Shown here: piece by piece, positions 5,975-13,531 of the stretch
Layout of the letters: each line of letters starts with the position of its first letter
Numbering within the stretch: position 1 is the stretch's first letter
From: Lachnospiraceae bacterium
Lineage (GTDB): Bacteria > Bacillota > Clostridia > Lachnospirales > Lachnospiraceae
Reading direction: 5' to 3'
Assembly: GCA_900771955.1 (NCBI GenBank)
Contig: CAAGPW010000100.1
Location: forward strand, 1-13,585
Length of the DNA: 13,585 nt
The notes under the pieces: generated by a model
Told to the model about the DNA's origin: nothing
Seen by the model: the letters and a program-made list of their open reading frames with translations, nothing else
Database searches by the model: none
Translations under genes and position numbers: made by a program

Positions 5975-7710
5975 TAGAGACATTCAGGAAAATATGGAGG
6001 TTTGCCGGGGTGGAACGACCTAATATAGGGAAATCCGCAGCATTTAATTTCTTAAACGCAGTATTTCATATGTTTGAGGTTAGTGCAATATATTTTGTAA
6101 TCGTGGCTCTGACGCAGGGGGAGACGGGAAACCATGCGGCGTGGACGGCGCTGGCGCTGATGGCAGTCAGCATTATCGGTAATGCCGCAACCAACAGCCA
6201 GTCCAAACAGCAGCAGACGCACGCAGGGTATTTTATGGCTGCCAATGAGAGGATTAAGATCGGGAACCTCTTAAAAGGAGTGCCGATGGGATTCTTCAAT
6301 GAGAACAGCCTTGGCGAGGTGACAGGCGTCTGCACCACGGTGCTTGGGAATGTGGAAATGCTGGTTCCTATGACGCTGGTGAATATCATGAGCGGGGTCA
6401 TCGGAACAGTTGTGTTTACCGCCATGATCATCATTTTTGAATGGCGTGTCGGCCTGATTGCGGCGGTTGGCATCCTCGTTTACTTCCTGGTGGTATCCTC
6501 CATGGAAAAGAAGTCGGCGGCGATTGCGCCGAACGCGCAGAGATCACAGACAGCCCTCACTTCCGCAGTGTTGGAATATGTGCAGGGAATGGGCGTAGTC
6601 AAATCATTTAACTTAAGCGGCAGGGGAGATAAACGGCTGCAGGATGCTTTGGAATTCAACCGTAAGAGCAATCTTGACATGGAAAGGCTGATGACGCCGT
6701 ATAACCTGCTCCAGGAGTTTGTGCTTCAGATTTCAGGGATCGCGATGATGGCAGTGTCTGTGATCAGTTGGGCAGACGGAACCATGCCTCTTGCAAATGC
6801 GCTGATGTGTATCGTGATGTCTTTCCTTGTGTTTGGCCAGATCAAGCTGTTTGGTATGGGTATGGCCATGCTGCGCCTGACATCTGCAAGCATTGACCGT
6901 ACCATGCAGACAGAGGAAATGGAGCAGATGGATGAGAAGGGGAAGGCGTTTTCTCCGAAAGACCATGGAGTTGAATTTAAAAATGTCCATTTCTCTTATG
7001 AAAATAAAGAAATCCTGCATGGTATCAATGCGGCAATCCCGGATAAGACCACCACGGCAGTGATCGGTCCTTCCGGTTCCGGCAAGACCACCCTGTGTAA
7101 CCTGATCGCCCGTTTTTGGGATGTGGACAGCGGAAGTGTTACGATTGGCGGAAAGGATGTGCGGGAATACACGCTGGAGTCTTTGATGGAGCAGATCAGC
7201 ATGGTGCTCCAGAATGTATATCTCTTTGCGGACACGATTGAGAACAACATCAAGTTCGGCAGACCGCAGGCAACCCATGCGGAGGTTGTGGAAGCTGCGA
7301 AAAAAGCCTGCTGTGCAGATTTCATTGAAGCCCTCCCTGACGGGTACGATACGGTGATCGGTGAGGGCGGAGCGTCCCTTTCCGGCGGCGAAAAGCAGCG
7401 GATCAGTATTGCCCGCGCTATGCTGAAGGATGCCCCCATCGTGATTTTGGATGAGGCGACCGCCAATGTGGATCCGGAAAACGAGGATCGGCTGCAGAAG
7501 GCAATTGAGGAACTGACCAGGAATAAGACCATCATTATGATCGCCCACAGGCTGAAGACCGTGCGGAACGCTGACCAGATACTTGTGGTGGACGAAGGGC
7601 GTATTGTCCAGAAGGGAAAGCATGAGGAACTGATCGGGCAGAAAGGCATCTATGCAGATTTTGTGACAGGACGCAAAGAAGTCATTAACTGGAATATTGC
7701 TTCCGAATAG
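5971..7710 (+). CDS. Half-size ABC transporter (membrane + ATPase), second of pair, YbtQ/IrtB-like
   Basis: A 579-residue partner of the preceding gene. Membrane helices fill residues ~22-300. The ATPase has Walker A GPSGSGKTT 366-374, Q-loop Gln414, signature LSGGE 470-474, Walker B VILDEAT 491-497 with Glu495, and switch His526. Both members of the pair thus keep every catalytic residue, unlike the convergent pair to the right. Shared features with its partner (LIARFWD, DEATANVDPENE) indicate an old duplication. It starts inside the stop codon of the first gene (ATGA at 5971-5974) with no independent promoter, so equal expression is expected. It ends at TAG 7708-7710, about 100 bp before a large stem-loop. 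The substrate is not known. Confidence 0.92.
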   Translation: MIETFRKIWRFAGVERPNIGKSAAFNFLNAVFHMFEVSAIYFVIVALTQGETGNHAAWTALALMAVSIIGNAATNSQSKQQQTHAGYFMAANERIKIGNLLKGVPMGFFNENSLGEVTGVCTTVLGNVEMLVPMTLVNIMSGVIGTVVFTAMIIIFEWRVGLIAAVGILVYFLVVSSMEKKSAAIAPNAQRSQTALTSAVLEYVQGMGVVKSFNLSGRGDKRLQDALEFNRKSNLDMERLMTPYNLLQEFVLQISGIAMMAVSVISWADGTMPLANALMCIVMSFLVFGQIKLFGMGMAMLRLTSASIDRTMQTEEMEQMDEKGKAFSPKDHGVEFKNVHFSYENKEILHGINAAIPDKTTTAVIGPSGSGKTTLCNLIARFWDVDSGSVTIGGKDVREYTLESLMEQISMVLQNVYLFADTIENNIKFGRPQATHAEVVEAAKKACCADFIEALPDGYDTVIGEGGASLSGGEKQRISIARAMLKDAPIVILDEATANVDPENEDRLQKAIEELTRNKTIIMIAHRLKTVRNADQILVVDEGRIVQKGKHEELIGQKGIYADFVTGRKEVINWNIASE

Positions 7711-7779
7711 GGACTGTTCCCTGCTCCGTTCAGGCAAAGTTTTTGTCTGAATGTGGCAGGATTATCCGTTTTGGAGCAG
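7710..7779 (+). other. Nested stem-loops downstream of the second ABC gene
   Basis: CTGCTCC (7721-7727) pairs perfectly with GGAGCAG (7773-7779). Within it 7729-7738 pairs with 7742-7751 (10 bp, one G-U, 3-nt loop), and a small GGGA/TCCC hairpin overlaps the stop region (7710-7721). None has a T-run. They could stabilise the mRNA 3' end or be a remnant of older sequence; function not known. Confidence 0.4.
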
Positions 7780-7806
7780 AACATAGATAAATAGCATGGT
7801 ATACTT

Positions 7807-7847
7807 CTTAATAAAAGGCTCCATAAAGTAAGGAGTTTTTTATTAAG
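7807..7847. terminator. Terminator between the convergent ABC operons
   Basis: 7807-7822 and 7832-7847 form a 16-bp stem (two G-U pairs in the + strand RNA) with a 9-nt loop. The central CTCC/GGAG core is flanked by A-runs on the left and T-runs on the right, so it can act for the + operon and, with two mismatches, for the - operon, whose stop is at 7849-7851. Confidence 0.75.
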
Positions 7848-7848
7848 A

Positions 7849-9738
7849 CTAATCTAATTCAAAAGAGCCGGTGTAGAGCTGATAATAGGTGCCCTTTTCT
7901 TCAATCAGTTTTTCATGGCTGCCCCGCTCAATAATTTTTCCATGGTCGAGCACCATAATGACATCTGCATTTTGGACAGTAGAGAGCCTGTGGGCAATTA
8001 CAAATACCGTGCGACCGTTCATGAGCCGATCCATTCCTTCCTGTACCAACGCTTCTGTGCGGGTGTCTATAGAAGATGTTGCTTCGTCTAAAATCATGAC
8101 GGGGGGATCGGCAACGGCGGCACGGGCGATGGACAAAAGCTGTCGCTGTCCCTGAGAAAGGCCGCTCCCATCGCCTTTTAATACCGTATCATATCCCTGA
8201 GGCAGCATACGGATAAAGCTGTCCGCATTTGCCAGTTTTGCAGCGGCAATACATTCTTCATCGGTCGCATCCGGATTCCCATAACGGAGATTTTCCATGA
8301 CAGTTCCGGTAAAAAGATTGACCTCCTGCAATACAATACCCAGTGATCGGCGTAAATCTGTCTTTTTGATTTTATTGATATTGATTCCATCGTAACGGAT
8401 TTTTCCGTCTGCAATATCATAAAATCGGTTAATCAGGTTTGTGATTGTTGTCTTTCCGGCCCCGGTAGCTCCCACAAAGGCCACCTTTTGTCCTGGCTCG
8501 GCATAAACAGAGATGTCATGTAAAATCTGTTTTTCCGGGACATAGCCAAAGTCCACATGGTCCATCACGATATGTCCCCGCAGTTTTGTGTAAGTCAGGC
8601 TGCCGTCATGGTGCGGATGCTTCCATGCCCATGTTCCGGTGTGTTCTTTACACTCCAGGAGATGACCGCTTTCCTCTCTGACATTTACCAACGTAACATA
8701 TCCGTCGTCTGTTTCCGGAGCCTCATCCATAAAAGTGAAAATCCGGGAAGCGCCGGCAAGCGCTGTAATGATGGAATTAAACTGATTGGCGATTTGCGAG
8801 ATGGGATTGGTAAAATTACGGGACAAAGTCAAAAACGAGGCAATCATTCCGAGGGTCATGGTGTTGTATCCGAAAAGCCCCAGATTGGTTACTCCGGCAA
8901 TCGCCAGATAAGCGCCGATGATTGCAATCAGCACATATTGGACATAGCCAAGGGCATTCATCATCGGCATCATGGAATTGGCGTAGCCGTTTGCTTTGCC
9001 GGAATTGATTTCCCATGCATGGTTTCGGCGGCGCAGTTCCTTTTTGGACTGCTGTTCATGACAGAACACTTTGATTACCTTCTGACCGTTAATCATTTCT
9101 TCCACATACGCATCCAAATTGGCAAGGGTTTCCTGCTGAGCCGTAAAATATCCCCCGCTTTTTCCTGCAACTATTTTCACAATCTGCATGATGCAGGCTA
9201 AAGCAATGCAAACAAACAGAGTCAACCATACGCTGATATAGAGCATACAGAAAAATATGGCCACAATAGTAAATACAGAAGAGACAAGCTGTGCCATAGA
9301 CTGTGCAATCATCTGCCGCAGTGTATCTGTATCATTGGTATAAAGGCTCATAATGTCGCCGTGAGTATGGGTATCAAAATACCGGATGGGTAACTTCTGC
9401 ATTTTGGAAAACATTTCATCACGGATTGTTTTAAGCGTCCCCTGCGCCACTGTTACCATCTGGCGGTTATAAATCCAGCTGGCGGCTGTCCCGATCAGGT
9501 AAACAGCGCCAAGGGTAATCAATGCATGGAGCAGTCCTGTAAAAACCGGTTCATCCATTCCAAGCATGGGAACGATATAACTGTCGATCAGCGTCTGTAA
9601 AAACATAGAAGACGCTGCACTTGCGATGGCGCTGAAAAGGATACATATGGCAACAAGAATCAACGTTTTTTTATAAGGTTTCATGTAAGACAGCAGACGT
9701 TTGACTGTCTGTGGATTCAGTTTTTCCGGTGCGTTCAT
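7849..9738 (-). CDS. Half-size ABC exporter, consensus-site subunit (BmrD/EfrD/LmrD-like)
   Basis: A 629-residue ABC exporter half. Membrane helices lie in residues ~25-325. A longer-than-usual linker (~340-388, rich in charged residues, His and Trp) precedes the ATPase, as in BmrD-type subunits. The ATP site residues are canonical: Walker A GATGAGKTT 423-431, Gln471, Walker B VMILDEAT 547-554 with Glu552, His583. Its signature is LSQGQ (527-531) rather than LSGGQ, and this motif faces the partner's degenerate ATP site. I chose the ATG at 9738-9736 because AAAGGAG lies 9 bp before it, inside the end of the upstream gene; a longer frame starting at 9786 would overlap that gene by 47 bp. Only one base separates it from the upstream stop, so the two are co-translated. 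Likely a multidrug-type exporter; substrate unknown. Confidence 0.93.
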   Translation of the reverse strand: MNAPEKLNPQTVKRLLSYMKPYKKTLILVAICILFSAIASAASSMFLQTLIDSYIVPMLGMDEPVFTGLLHALITLGAVYLIGTAASWIYNRQMVTVAQGTLKTIRDEMFSKMQKLPIRYFDTHTHGDIMSLYTNDTDTLRQMIAQSMAQLVSSVFTIVAIFFCMLYISVWLTLFVCIALACIMQIVKIVAGKSGGYFTAQQETLANLDAYVEEMINGQKVIKVFCHEQQSKKELRRRNHAWEINSGKANGYANSMMPMMNALGYVQYVLIAIIGAYLAIAGVTNLGLFGYNTMTLGMIASFLTLSRNFTNPISQIANQFNSIITALAGASRIFTFMDEAPETDDGYVTLVNVREESGHLLECKEHTGTWAWKHPHHDGSLTYTKLRGHIVMDHVDFGYVPEKQILHDISVYAEPGQKVAFVGATGAGKTTITNLINRFYDIADGKIRYDGININKIKKTDLRRSLGIVLQEVNLFTGTVMENLRYGNPDATDEECIAAAKLANADSFIRMLPQGYDTVLKGDGSGLSQGQRQLLSIARAAVADPPVMILDEATSSIDTRTEALVQEGMDRLMNGRTVFVIAHRLSTVQNADVIMVLDHGKIIERGSHEKLIEEKGTYYQLYTGSFELD

Positions 9739-9739
9739 A

Positions 9740-11491
9740 TTATCTGGCTCCTTTCTGTGTATTCTGCTGGGATTCATAGACTTCACGGTAAATATCGCAG
9801 GATTTCAGCAATTCCTCATGTTTTCCGACTGCGGCAATTTTTCCATCATCCATGACCAGAATCAGATCGGCATGTTGTACAGAGCTGATTCTTTGTGCGA
9901 TTATGATTTTTGTCGTCTGAGAGAGATATTTCCGCAATGATTTTTGAATCAAGGCATCTGTATGGGTATCTACTGCACTGGTAGAGTCATCGAGAATCAG
10001 CACTTTGGGATTCTTAAGGAGCGCCCTTGCAATACATAGACGTTGTTTTTGTCCTCCAGAGACATTTGTTCCGCCCTGTTCCAGCCAGGTGTCATATCCA
10101 TCCGGCATGGCGCAGATGAATTCATCTGCCTGCGCCAGACGGCAGGCCTCCCGAATTTCTTCCATTGTTGCGCCTTCGTTGCCCCAGCGGAGGTTCTCGG
10201 CAATCGTTCCGGAAAACAATTCGTTTTTCTGTAATACCATGGCAACCGCATGGTGCAGAGTGTCCAGGTCATATTGCTTTACATCAACCCCGCCAAGAGT
10301 CAGTTTTCCACTGCTTACATCGTATAAACGGGGAATCAGCTGTACAAGGGAGGTTTTGGAAGAACCGGTTCCGCCAATGATGCCAACGGTCTGTCCGGAT
10401 TCGACGTGGAAATTGATATGCTCCAGCACTTTCCGGTCAGCTTTTGACGCATAGACAAAATTCACATTTTCAAACTCAATTTCTCCGTTTTTTACTTCAT
10501 ATACAGGCGTCTCCGGGTTTGTAATATCTGTTTTTTCCTGTAATACTTCCGCAATTCTCTGCGCAGAGGAACCGGCAATGGTAATCATGGCAAATACCAT
10601 GGAAAGCATCATCAGGCTGGTCAAAATTTGCATGGCATAAGTGATGAGGGCAGTCAGGTTCCCGGTAGTCAGACCAAGAGCGGCATTGTTCCCACTGGCA
10701 ATGATTGCTTTAGCACCGATCCATGAAATCAGAATCATACAGGCATACATACAAAACTGCATCAGCGGAGAGTTCAACGCAATCAGACGCTCTGCTTTTG
10801 AAAAGTCCTTGTAAATCCGTTTGGAAATTCCCTGGAATTTTCCGGTTTCATGTTCTTCCTGGCAAAAAGATTTTACGACACGGATTCCACGAACGTTTTC
10901 CTGCACCACATTATTCAGTTCATCATAGGTGGCAAAGACCCGTTTCATAATCGGCTGCACATTCCGGATAATTACAAACAGCAGGAACGCAAGGACAGGA
11001 ATCGCAAACAGGAATACCATGGCAATTTCACTATTGATGCCAAAGGATACGGCCATAGAAAAAATCAACATGACCGGCCCGCGAATGGCCATACGAATCA
11101 GCATCTGGTATGCATTCTGGATGTTGGTTACGTCAGTGGTAAGCCTCGTTACCAGGGATGCTGTTGAAAATTTGTCAATATTGGAAAAAGAAAATGTCTG
11201 AATATTGTCATACATATCCTGACGCAGGTTAGCGGCGAACCCAGCGGACGCTTTTGCTCCGATATGTGCGGAAAGCATTCCGGTTCCCAGTTCTAAAATT
11301 GCAAATATGAGCAGGGCGAAACCGTATTTCCAGACGGCTCTCATATCCCCAAGATCAATTCCAAAGTCAATCAGATTGGCCATGCAAAGTGGAATTATAA
11401 TTTCAAACACAACTTCTACAATCGAGAAAAAGATTGTCAGCAGTGAGCCTTTCCGGTGGCTTCGCAGGCTTTTGGCTAATGTCATTAACAT
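9740..11491 (-). CDS. Half-size ABC exporter, degenerate-site subunit (BmrC/EfrC/LmrC-like)
   Basis: A 583-residue ABC exporter half with membrane helices in ~15-310 and a C-terminal ATPase. The ATPase carries the pattern of the non-catalytic subunit of heterodimeric exporters: Walker A is GGTGSSKTS (373-381, Ser378 for the last Gly), the Walker B acid pair is Asp501-Asp502 (LILDDST) so the catalytic Glu is Asp, and the switch His is Gln533 (IAQR). Its signature VSGGQ (477-481) is intact and would complete the partner's working site. AAAGGAG lies 9 bp before ATG 11491. It is the first transporter gene of a marR-ABC-ABC cassette, and a copy of the putative MarR box lies 24-39 bp before its start. 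Family members such as BmrCD, LmrCD and EfrCD export drugs and dyes; the substrate here is inferred only as 'small hydrophobic compound'. Confidence 0.93.
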   Translation of the reverse strand: MLMTLAKSLRSHRKGSLLTIFFSIVEVVFEIIIPLCMANLIDFGIDLGDMRAVWKYGFALLIFAILELGTGMLSAHIGAKASAGFAANLRQDMYDNIQTFSFSNIDKFSTASLVTRLTTDVTNIQNAYQMLIRMAIRGPVMLIFSMAVSFGINSEIAMVFLFAIPVLAFLLFVIIRNVQPIMKRVFATYDELNNVVQENVRGIRVVKSFCQEEHETGKFQGISKRIYKDFSKAERLIALNSPLMQFCMYACMILISWIGAKAIIASGNNAALGLTTGNLTALITYAMQILTSLMMLSMVFAMITIAGSSAQRIAEVLQEKTDITNPETPVYEVKNGEIEFENVNFVYASKADRKVLEHINFHVESGQTVGIIGGTGSSKTSLVQLIPRLYDVSSGKLTLGGVDVKQYDLDTLHHAVAMVLQKNELFSGTIAENLRWGNEGATMEEIREACRLAQADEFICAMPDGYDTWLEQGGTNVSGGQKQRLCIARALLKNPKVLILDDSTSAVDTHTDALIQKSLRKYLSQTTKIIIAQRISSVQHADLILVMDDGKIAAVGKHEELLKSCDIYREVYESQQNTQKGAR

Positions 11492-11514
11492 ATGTTATCA
11501 CTCCTTTTTATAAA

Positions 11515-11530
11515 ATGTAGCACACTACAT
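11515..11530. promoter_or_regulatory. MarR box, copy 2 (before the ABC exporter genes)
   Basis: ATGTAGCACACTACAT is a perfect dyad (ATGTAG/CTACAT around CACA). Its inner 14 bases are identical to the site next to the marR promoter. A TATAAA at 11507-11512 overlaps the ribosome binding site, so a separate start here is doubtful; the site may act on transcription coming through from marR. Confidence 0.8.
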
Positions 11531-11535
11531 ATTTG

Positions 11536-11565
11536 ATGAAAAAGTTGGCCGGCATCATACCGGCC
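11536..11565 (-). terminator. Terminator or attenuator after marR
   Basis: On the minus strand GGCCGG (11565-11560) pairs with CCGGCC (11552-11547) around 7 nt and is followed by AACTTTTTC. It begins directly after the marR stop codon and lies between marR and the ABC genes, so it should reduce but perhaps not abolish read-through. Confidence 0.75.
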
Positions 11566-11988
11566 TTATGAATTGTCCAAATTTCCGTATATCGTTACAA
11601 GCATATCCCTTAATTCAGAAATTTGCTCCGGTGTGAGTGAACGCAGCATGATTTCATCCTGTTTACTCACGGTATTCTCAATGTCTTGACCAACGGCAGC
11701 GGCTTTGTCTGTCAGCTGTACAATTTTGTTTCTGCGGTCTTCAGAATCAAACCAGGTAACCAGAAAACCATTTTGCTCCATCCGGGAAACAACACCTACA
11801 ACTGTGGGATGAGATACCTGAAGACGGTCTTCAATCTCTTTCTGAGTCGTCAGTCCGCCTTTTTCATGGAGAAAAGCGAGAACCCTCGACTGTGAAAGGG
11901 TGAGACCTTGCCGCTTTAAGTCTGCATCAGCATTTACCTTAATTTTATCTGAAATCAGCTTAAAGTAATATCCGATTCCCTGTTCCAT
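11566..11988 (-). CDS. MarR-family transcriptional regulator
   Basis: A 140-residue winged-helix repressor of the MarR family. The helix-turn-helix and wing lie around residues 40-100 (LSQSRVLAFLHEKGGLTTQKEIEDRLQVSHPTVVGVVSRMEQNGFL, then the wing with WFDSEDRRNKIVQLT), flanked by dimerisation helices. Length is typical. I chose ATG 11988 because GGAGGTG lies 7 bp upstream; a longer frame to 12051 would run back through its own -10 and operator. It is transcribed from a consensus promoter with a palindromic site directly behind the -10, and the same palindrome occurs before the ABC genes. It therefore most likely represses itself and the exporter and is released by an exported compound (inference from family and layout). 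Confidence 0.94.
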   Translation of the reverse strand: MEQGIGYYFKLISDKIKVNADADLKRQGLTLSQSRVLAFLHEKGGLTTQKEIEDRLQVSHPTVVGVVSRMEQNGFLVTWFDSEDRRNKIVQLTDKAAAVGQDIENTVSKQDEIMLRSLTPEQISELRDMLVTIYGNLDNS

Positions 11989-12007
11989 TATCACACCTCC
12001 TTTGATC

Positions 12008-12021
12008 TGTAGCACACTACA
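12008..12021. promoter_or_regulatory. MarR box, copy 1 (marR promoter)
   Basis: TGTAGCACACTACA is a perfect dyad (TGTAG/CTACA around CACA) placed one base downstream of the marR -10, over the transcription start, where a bound MarR dimer would block initiation. It matches copy 2 at 11516-11529 base for base. Confidence 0.88.
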
Positions 12022-12022
12022 C

Positions 12023-12051
12023 ATTATAGAGAATAAAATATACGTTGTCAA
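12023..12051 (-). promoter_or_regulatory. Consensus promoter of marR
   Basis: On the minus strand TTGACA (12051-12046) and TATAAT (12028-12023) are separated by exactly 17 bp, a perfect sigma-A match. Such a strong promoter fits one that is normally held down by the repressor it encodes. Confidence 0.9.
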
Positions 12052-12100
12052 GTGGGTTTCATGAATTTTGAGAATAATAATTTGAATTCATCACTTGACA
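12046..12100. repeat. Bipartite inverted repeat carrying two outward-facing TTGACA boxes
   Basis: TGTCAAGTG (12046-12054) plus ATGAATT (12061-12067) pair with AATTCAT (12085-12091) plus CACTTGACA (12092-12100). That is 16 bp in two perfect blocks with a 6-nt bulge. The left end is the marR -35; the right end is a TTGACA on the + strand with no good -10 (TTATGA at 14 bp only). Confidence 0.7.
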
Positions 12101-12331
12101 TTGTGGCAAAGAGCTTATGAGCCAGAGCCTTTTTTTCTCAGACAAATTTGATATAACGAAGCACAAAAGATACCGCTTTATCTGAATGTGCTTATACCGT
12201 ATGTTCTGGAAACGGATAGCACCTACAGATTACGATATGTCACTTTTGGAGCAAAATATTAAGTTTTTTATGAAATTGACCGATATGAAAAAAGTAACTT
12301 CCGGTTTTCCAGAGAAAGGTATGGTGAGCGA
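12101..12331 (+). other. Interval with possible decayed coding sequence
   Basis: No intact gene is recognised. One frame (12086-12262) reads protein-like for ~58 codons but contains TGA at 12149 and TAA at 12260, then stays open into the next small gene. A second frame (ATG 12186 to TGA 12333-12335, 49 codons) also reads plausibly and its stop overlaps the next ATG as ATGA. Neither has a clear ribosome binding site. This may be the remains of a gene broken by stops and a frameshift, but I recognise no family. Confidence 0.25.
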
Positions 12332-12541
12332 ATGAGAATATTATACGAACTTTCATGGTTATGGGAGACGCTGGTCATTGCGCTTGCGGCTGCGGCTGTT
12401 TGCGTGGTTTGTGCCATGCTAATCTGTAAGGCAGTAAAGAAGAACCTCAGCAAAAAAATGGCGGCAGTTATCGGCGCAGCAGCGTTTGTGGGCGCCGTTT
12501 TGGCAGTCATTGTGATTGCCCGGACTCCGATGCCGCTTTGA
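12332..12541 (+). CDS. Possible small membrane protein, two helices
   Basis: A 69-residue frame with two strongly hydrophobic, Ala/Val-rich segments (~12-32 and ~43-63) separated by a basic turn (KAVKKNLSKK), the pattern of a small two-helix inner-membrane protein with the loop inside. I do not recognise a family. The start is uncertain: only a weak GGTGAG lies very near the ATG, and the same frame is open upstream to a TAA at 12260, so this may be the C-terminal remnant of a broken gene. A short upstream frame ends in an ATGA overlap with this ATG, which could mean translational coupling. It lies 99 bp before the LysR gene on the same strand. The base composition is closer to the ABC genes than to the A/T-rich interval just upstream. 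Confidence 0.4.
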   Translation: MRILYELSWLWETLVIALAAAAVCVVCAMLICKAVKKNLSKKMAAVIGAAAFVGAVLAVIVIARTPMPL

Positions 12542-12640
12542 TTAAACGGGATGCTTGATTGCCTGTGCATAAGTACAACTTCAAGTTTATCGGGGATTTG
12601 GACGGTCGGAAACATAAAAAACAGGCGGGAGGTGATTGTG

Positions 12641-13531
12641 ATGTACAATCCTCAACTTGAAACCTTTTTGCGTGTAGCGGATGCAGGCAGTTTTAATAAG
12701 GCTGCAGAGGGAGCCTATATTACGGCTACTGCTGTCATTAAACAAATCAATCTTCTGGAAGATTCGCTTGGAGTGAAGTTGTTTGAGAGAACACACAGGG
12801 GACTGATCTTAACAAAAGCAGGAAAGTCTTTGTATCAGGATGCGAAGTATATTATCCAATATTGCAAGGATTCAGTGACGCGGGCTAAAAATGCGATGCA
12901 GGAAGATAATGCCGTGATACGCATTGGAACTTCGCCTATGACACCGGCACAGCTTTTAATGCAGATTTGGCCTAAAATTCAGGAGCAATGCCCCGATTTG
13001 AAATTTCAAATTGTTCCCTATGAAAATACACCGGAAAATGCCCGTGAAATTTTAGCGAACCTGGGGAAAAACATTGATGTGGTTGGGGGAATCTTTGATG
13101 AAACCATGCTGGATTTAAGACGGTGTGCCGGTCTGGAACTATCCCGTGAACCTTTTTGCTGCGCCGTTTCCATTCATCACAGGCTTGCAGCAAAAGACAA
13201 ATTACAAATACAGGATTTATACGGTGAGAACTTACTTCTGATACACCGGGACTGGAGCCATTATGTAGATCAGCTCCGGGATGACATCTGGCGGAACCAC
13301 CCGCAGATTCAAATTGTTGATTTTGATTTTTATAATACGGATATTTTTAATCGCTGTGAAAACAGCTATGATGTCTTACTGGCTATTCCGGGATGGGCAA
13401 ATGTACACCCGCTTTTGAAAGTGATTCCTGTGGAATGGGATTACAGCATCCCATACGGATTGCTCCATTCTCCACGCCCCTCCGAATCTGTGAAACGCTT
13501 TCTTTTGGCAGCGAAAAGCATCATAAAATAG
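12641..13531 (+). CDS. LysR-type transcriptional regulator
   Basis: A complete 296-residue LysR-family protein. The N-terminal winged helix-turn-helix covers residues ~4-63 (FLRVADAGSFNKAAEGAYIT, then INLLEDSLGVKLFERTHRGLILTKAG), a linker helix follows (~64-90), and the two-lobed effector-binding domain covers ~92-290 (starting IRIGTSPMTPAQ). Length is normal. I chose ATG 12641: GGAGG at 12628-12632 is 8 bp upstream and the HTH then sits at the usual distance from the N-terminus; the longer frame from 12551 adds 30 residues unlike the family. LysR proteins usually control a divergently placed neighbour, but here the upstream sequence holds only a possible small membrane gene on the same strand and a decayed-looking stretch, and downstream sequence ends within 54 bp. 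Target and ligand are unknown. No terminator is seen in 13532-13585. Confidence 0.94.
   Translation: MYNPQLETFLRVADAGSFNKAAEGAYITATAVIKQINLLEDSLGVKLFERTHRGLILTKAGKSLYQDAKYIIQYCKDSVTRAKNAMQEDNAVIRIGTSPMTPAQLLMQIWPKIQEQCPDLKFQIVPYENTPENAREILANLGKNIDVVGGIFDETMLDLRRCAGLELSREPFCCAVSIHHRLAAKDKLQIQDLYGENLLLIHRDWSHYVDQLRDDIWRNHPQIQIVDFDFYNTDIFNRCENSYDVLLAIPGWANVHPLLKVIPVEWDYSIPYGLLHSPRPSESVKRFLLAAKSIIK

Noticed and set aside
6733..7737. Long minus-strand frame (334 codons) opposite the second ABC gene
   Set aside because: It lies over a gene with complete ABC motifs, has no recognisable domain and no ribosome binding site; it is a frame shadow of the G/C-rich coding strand.
7746..7779. Similarity of this stretch to 12181-12255 (shared TCTGAATGTG and TTTTGGAGCA)
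   Set aside because: The shared words are only about 10 bases and their spacing differs (23 versus 63 bp), so chance is likely.
8557..9201. Plus-strand frame (214 codons) opposite the BmrD-like gene
   Set aside because: The opposite strand encodes an exporter with all motifs in place; this frame has no family features.
11507..11512. TATAAA as a -10 for the ABC exporter genes
   Set aside because: It overlaps the ribosome binding site of the first ABC gene, leaving no room for a leader, and has no good -35.
12101..12140. T-run at 12129-12136 as a terminator
   Set aside because: Only a 4-bp TGGC/GCCA stem can be drawn before it and it is not adjacent to the T-run.
12268..12648. Minus-strand frame (126 codons) opposite the small membrane frame
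   Set aside because: Would start within the LysR gene, lacks a ribosome binding site, and its composition mirrors the Ala-rich plus-strand frame; not excluded but less likely.
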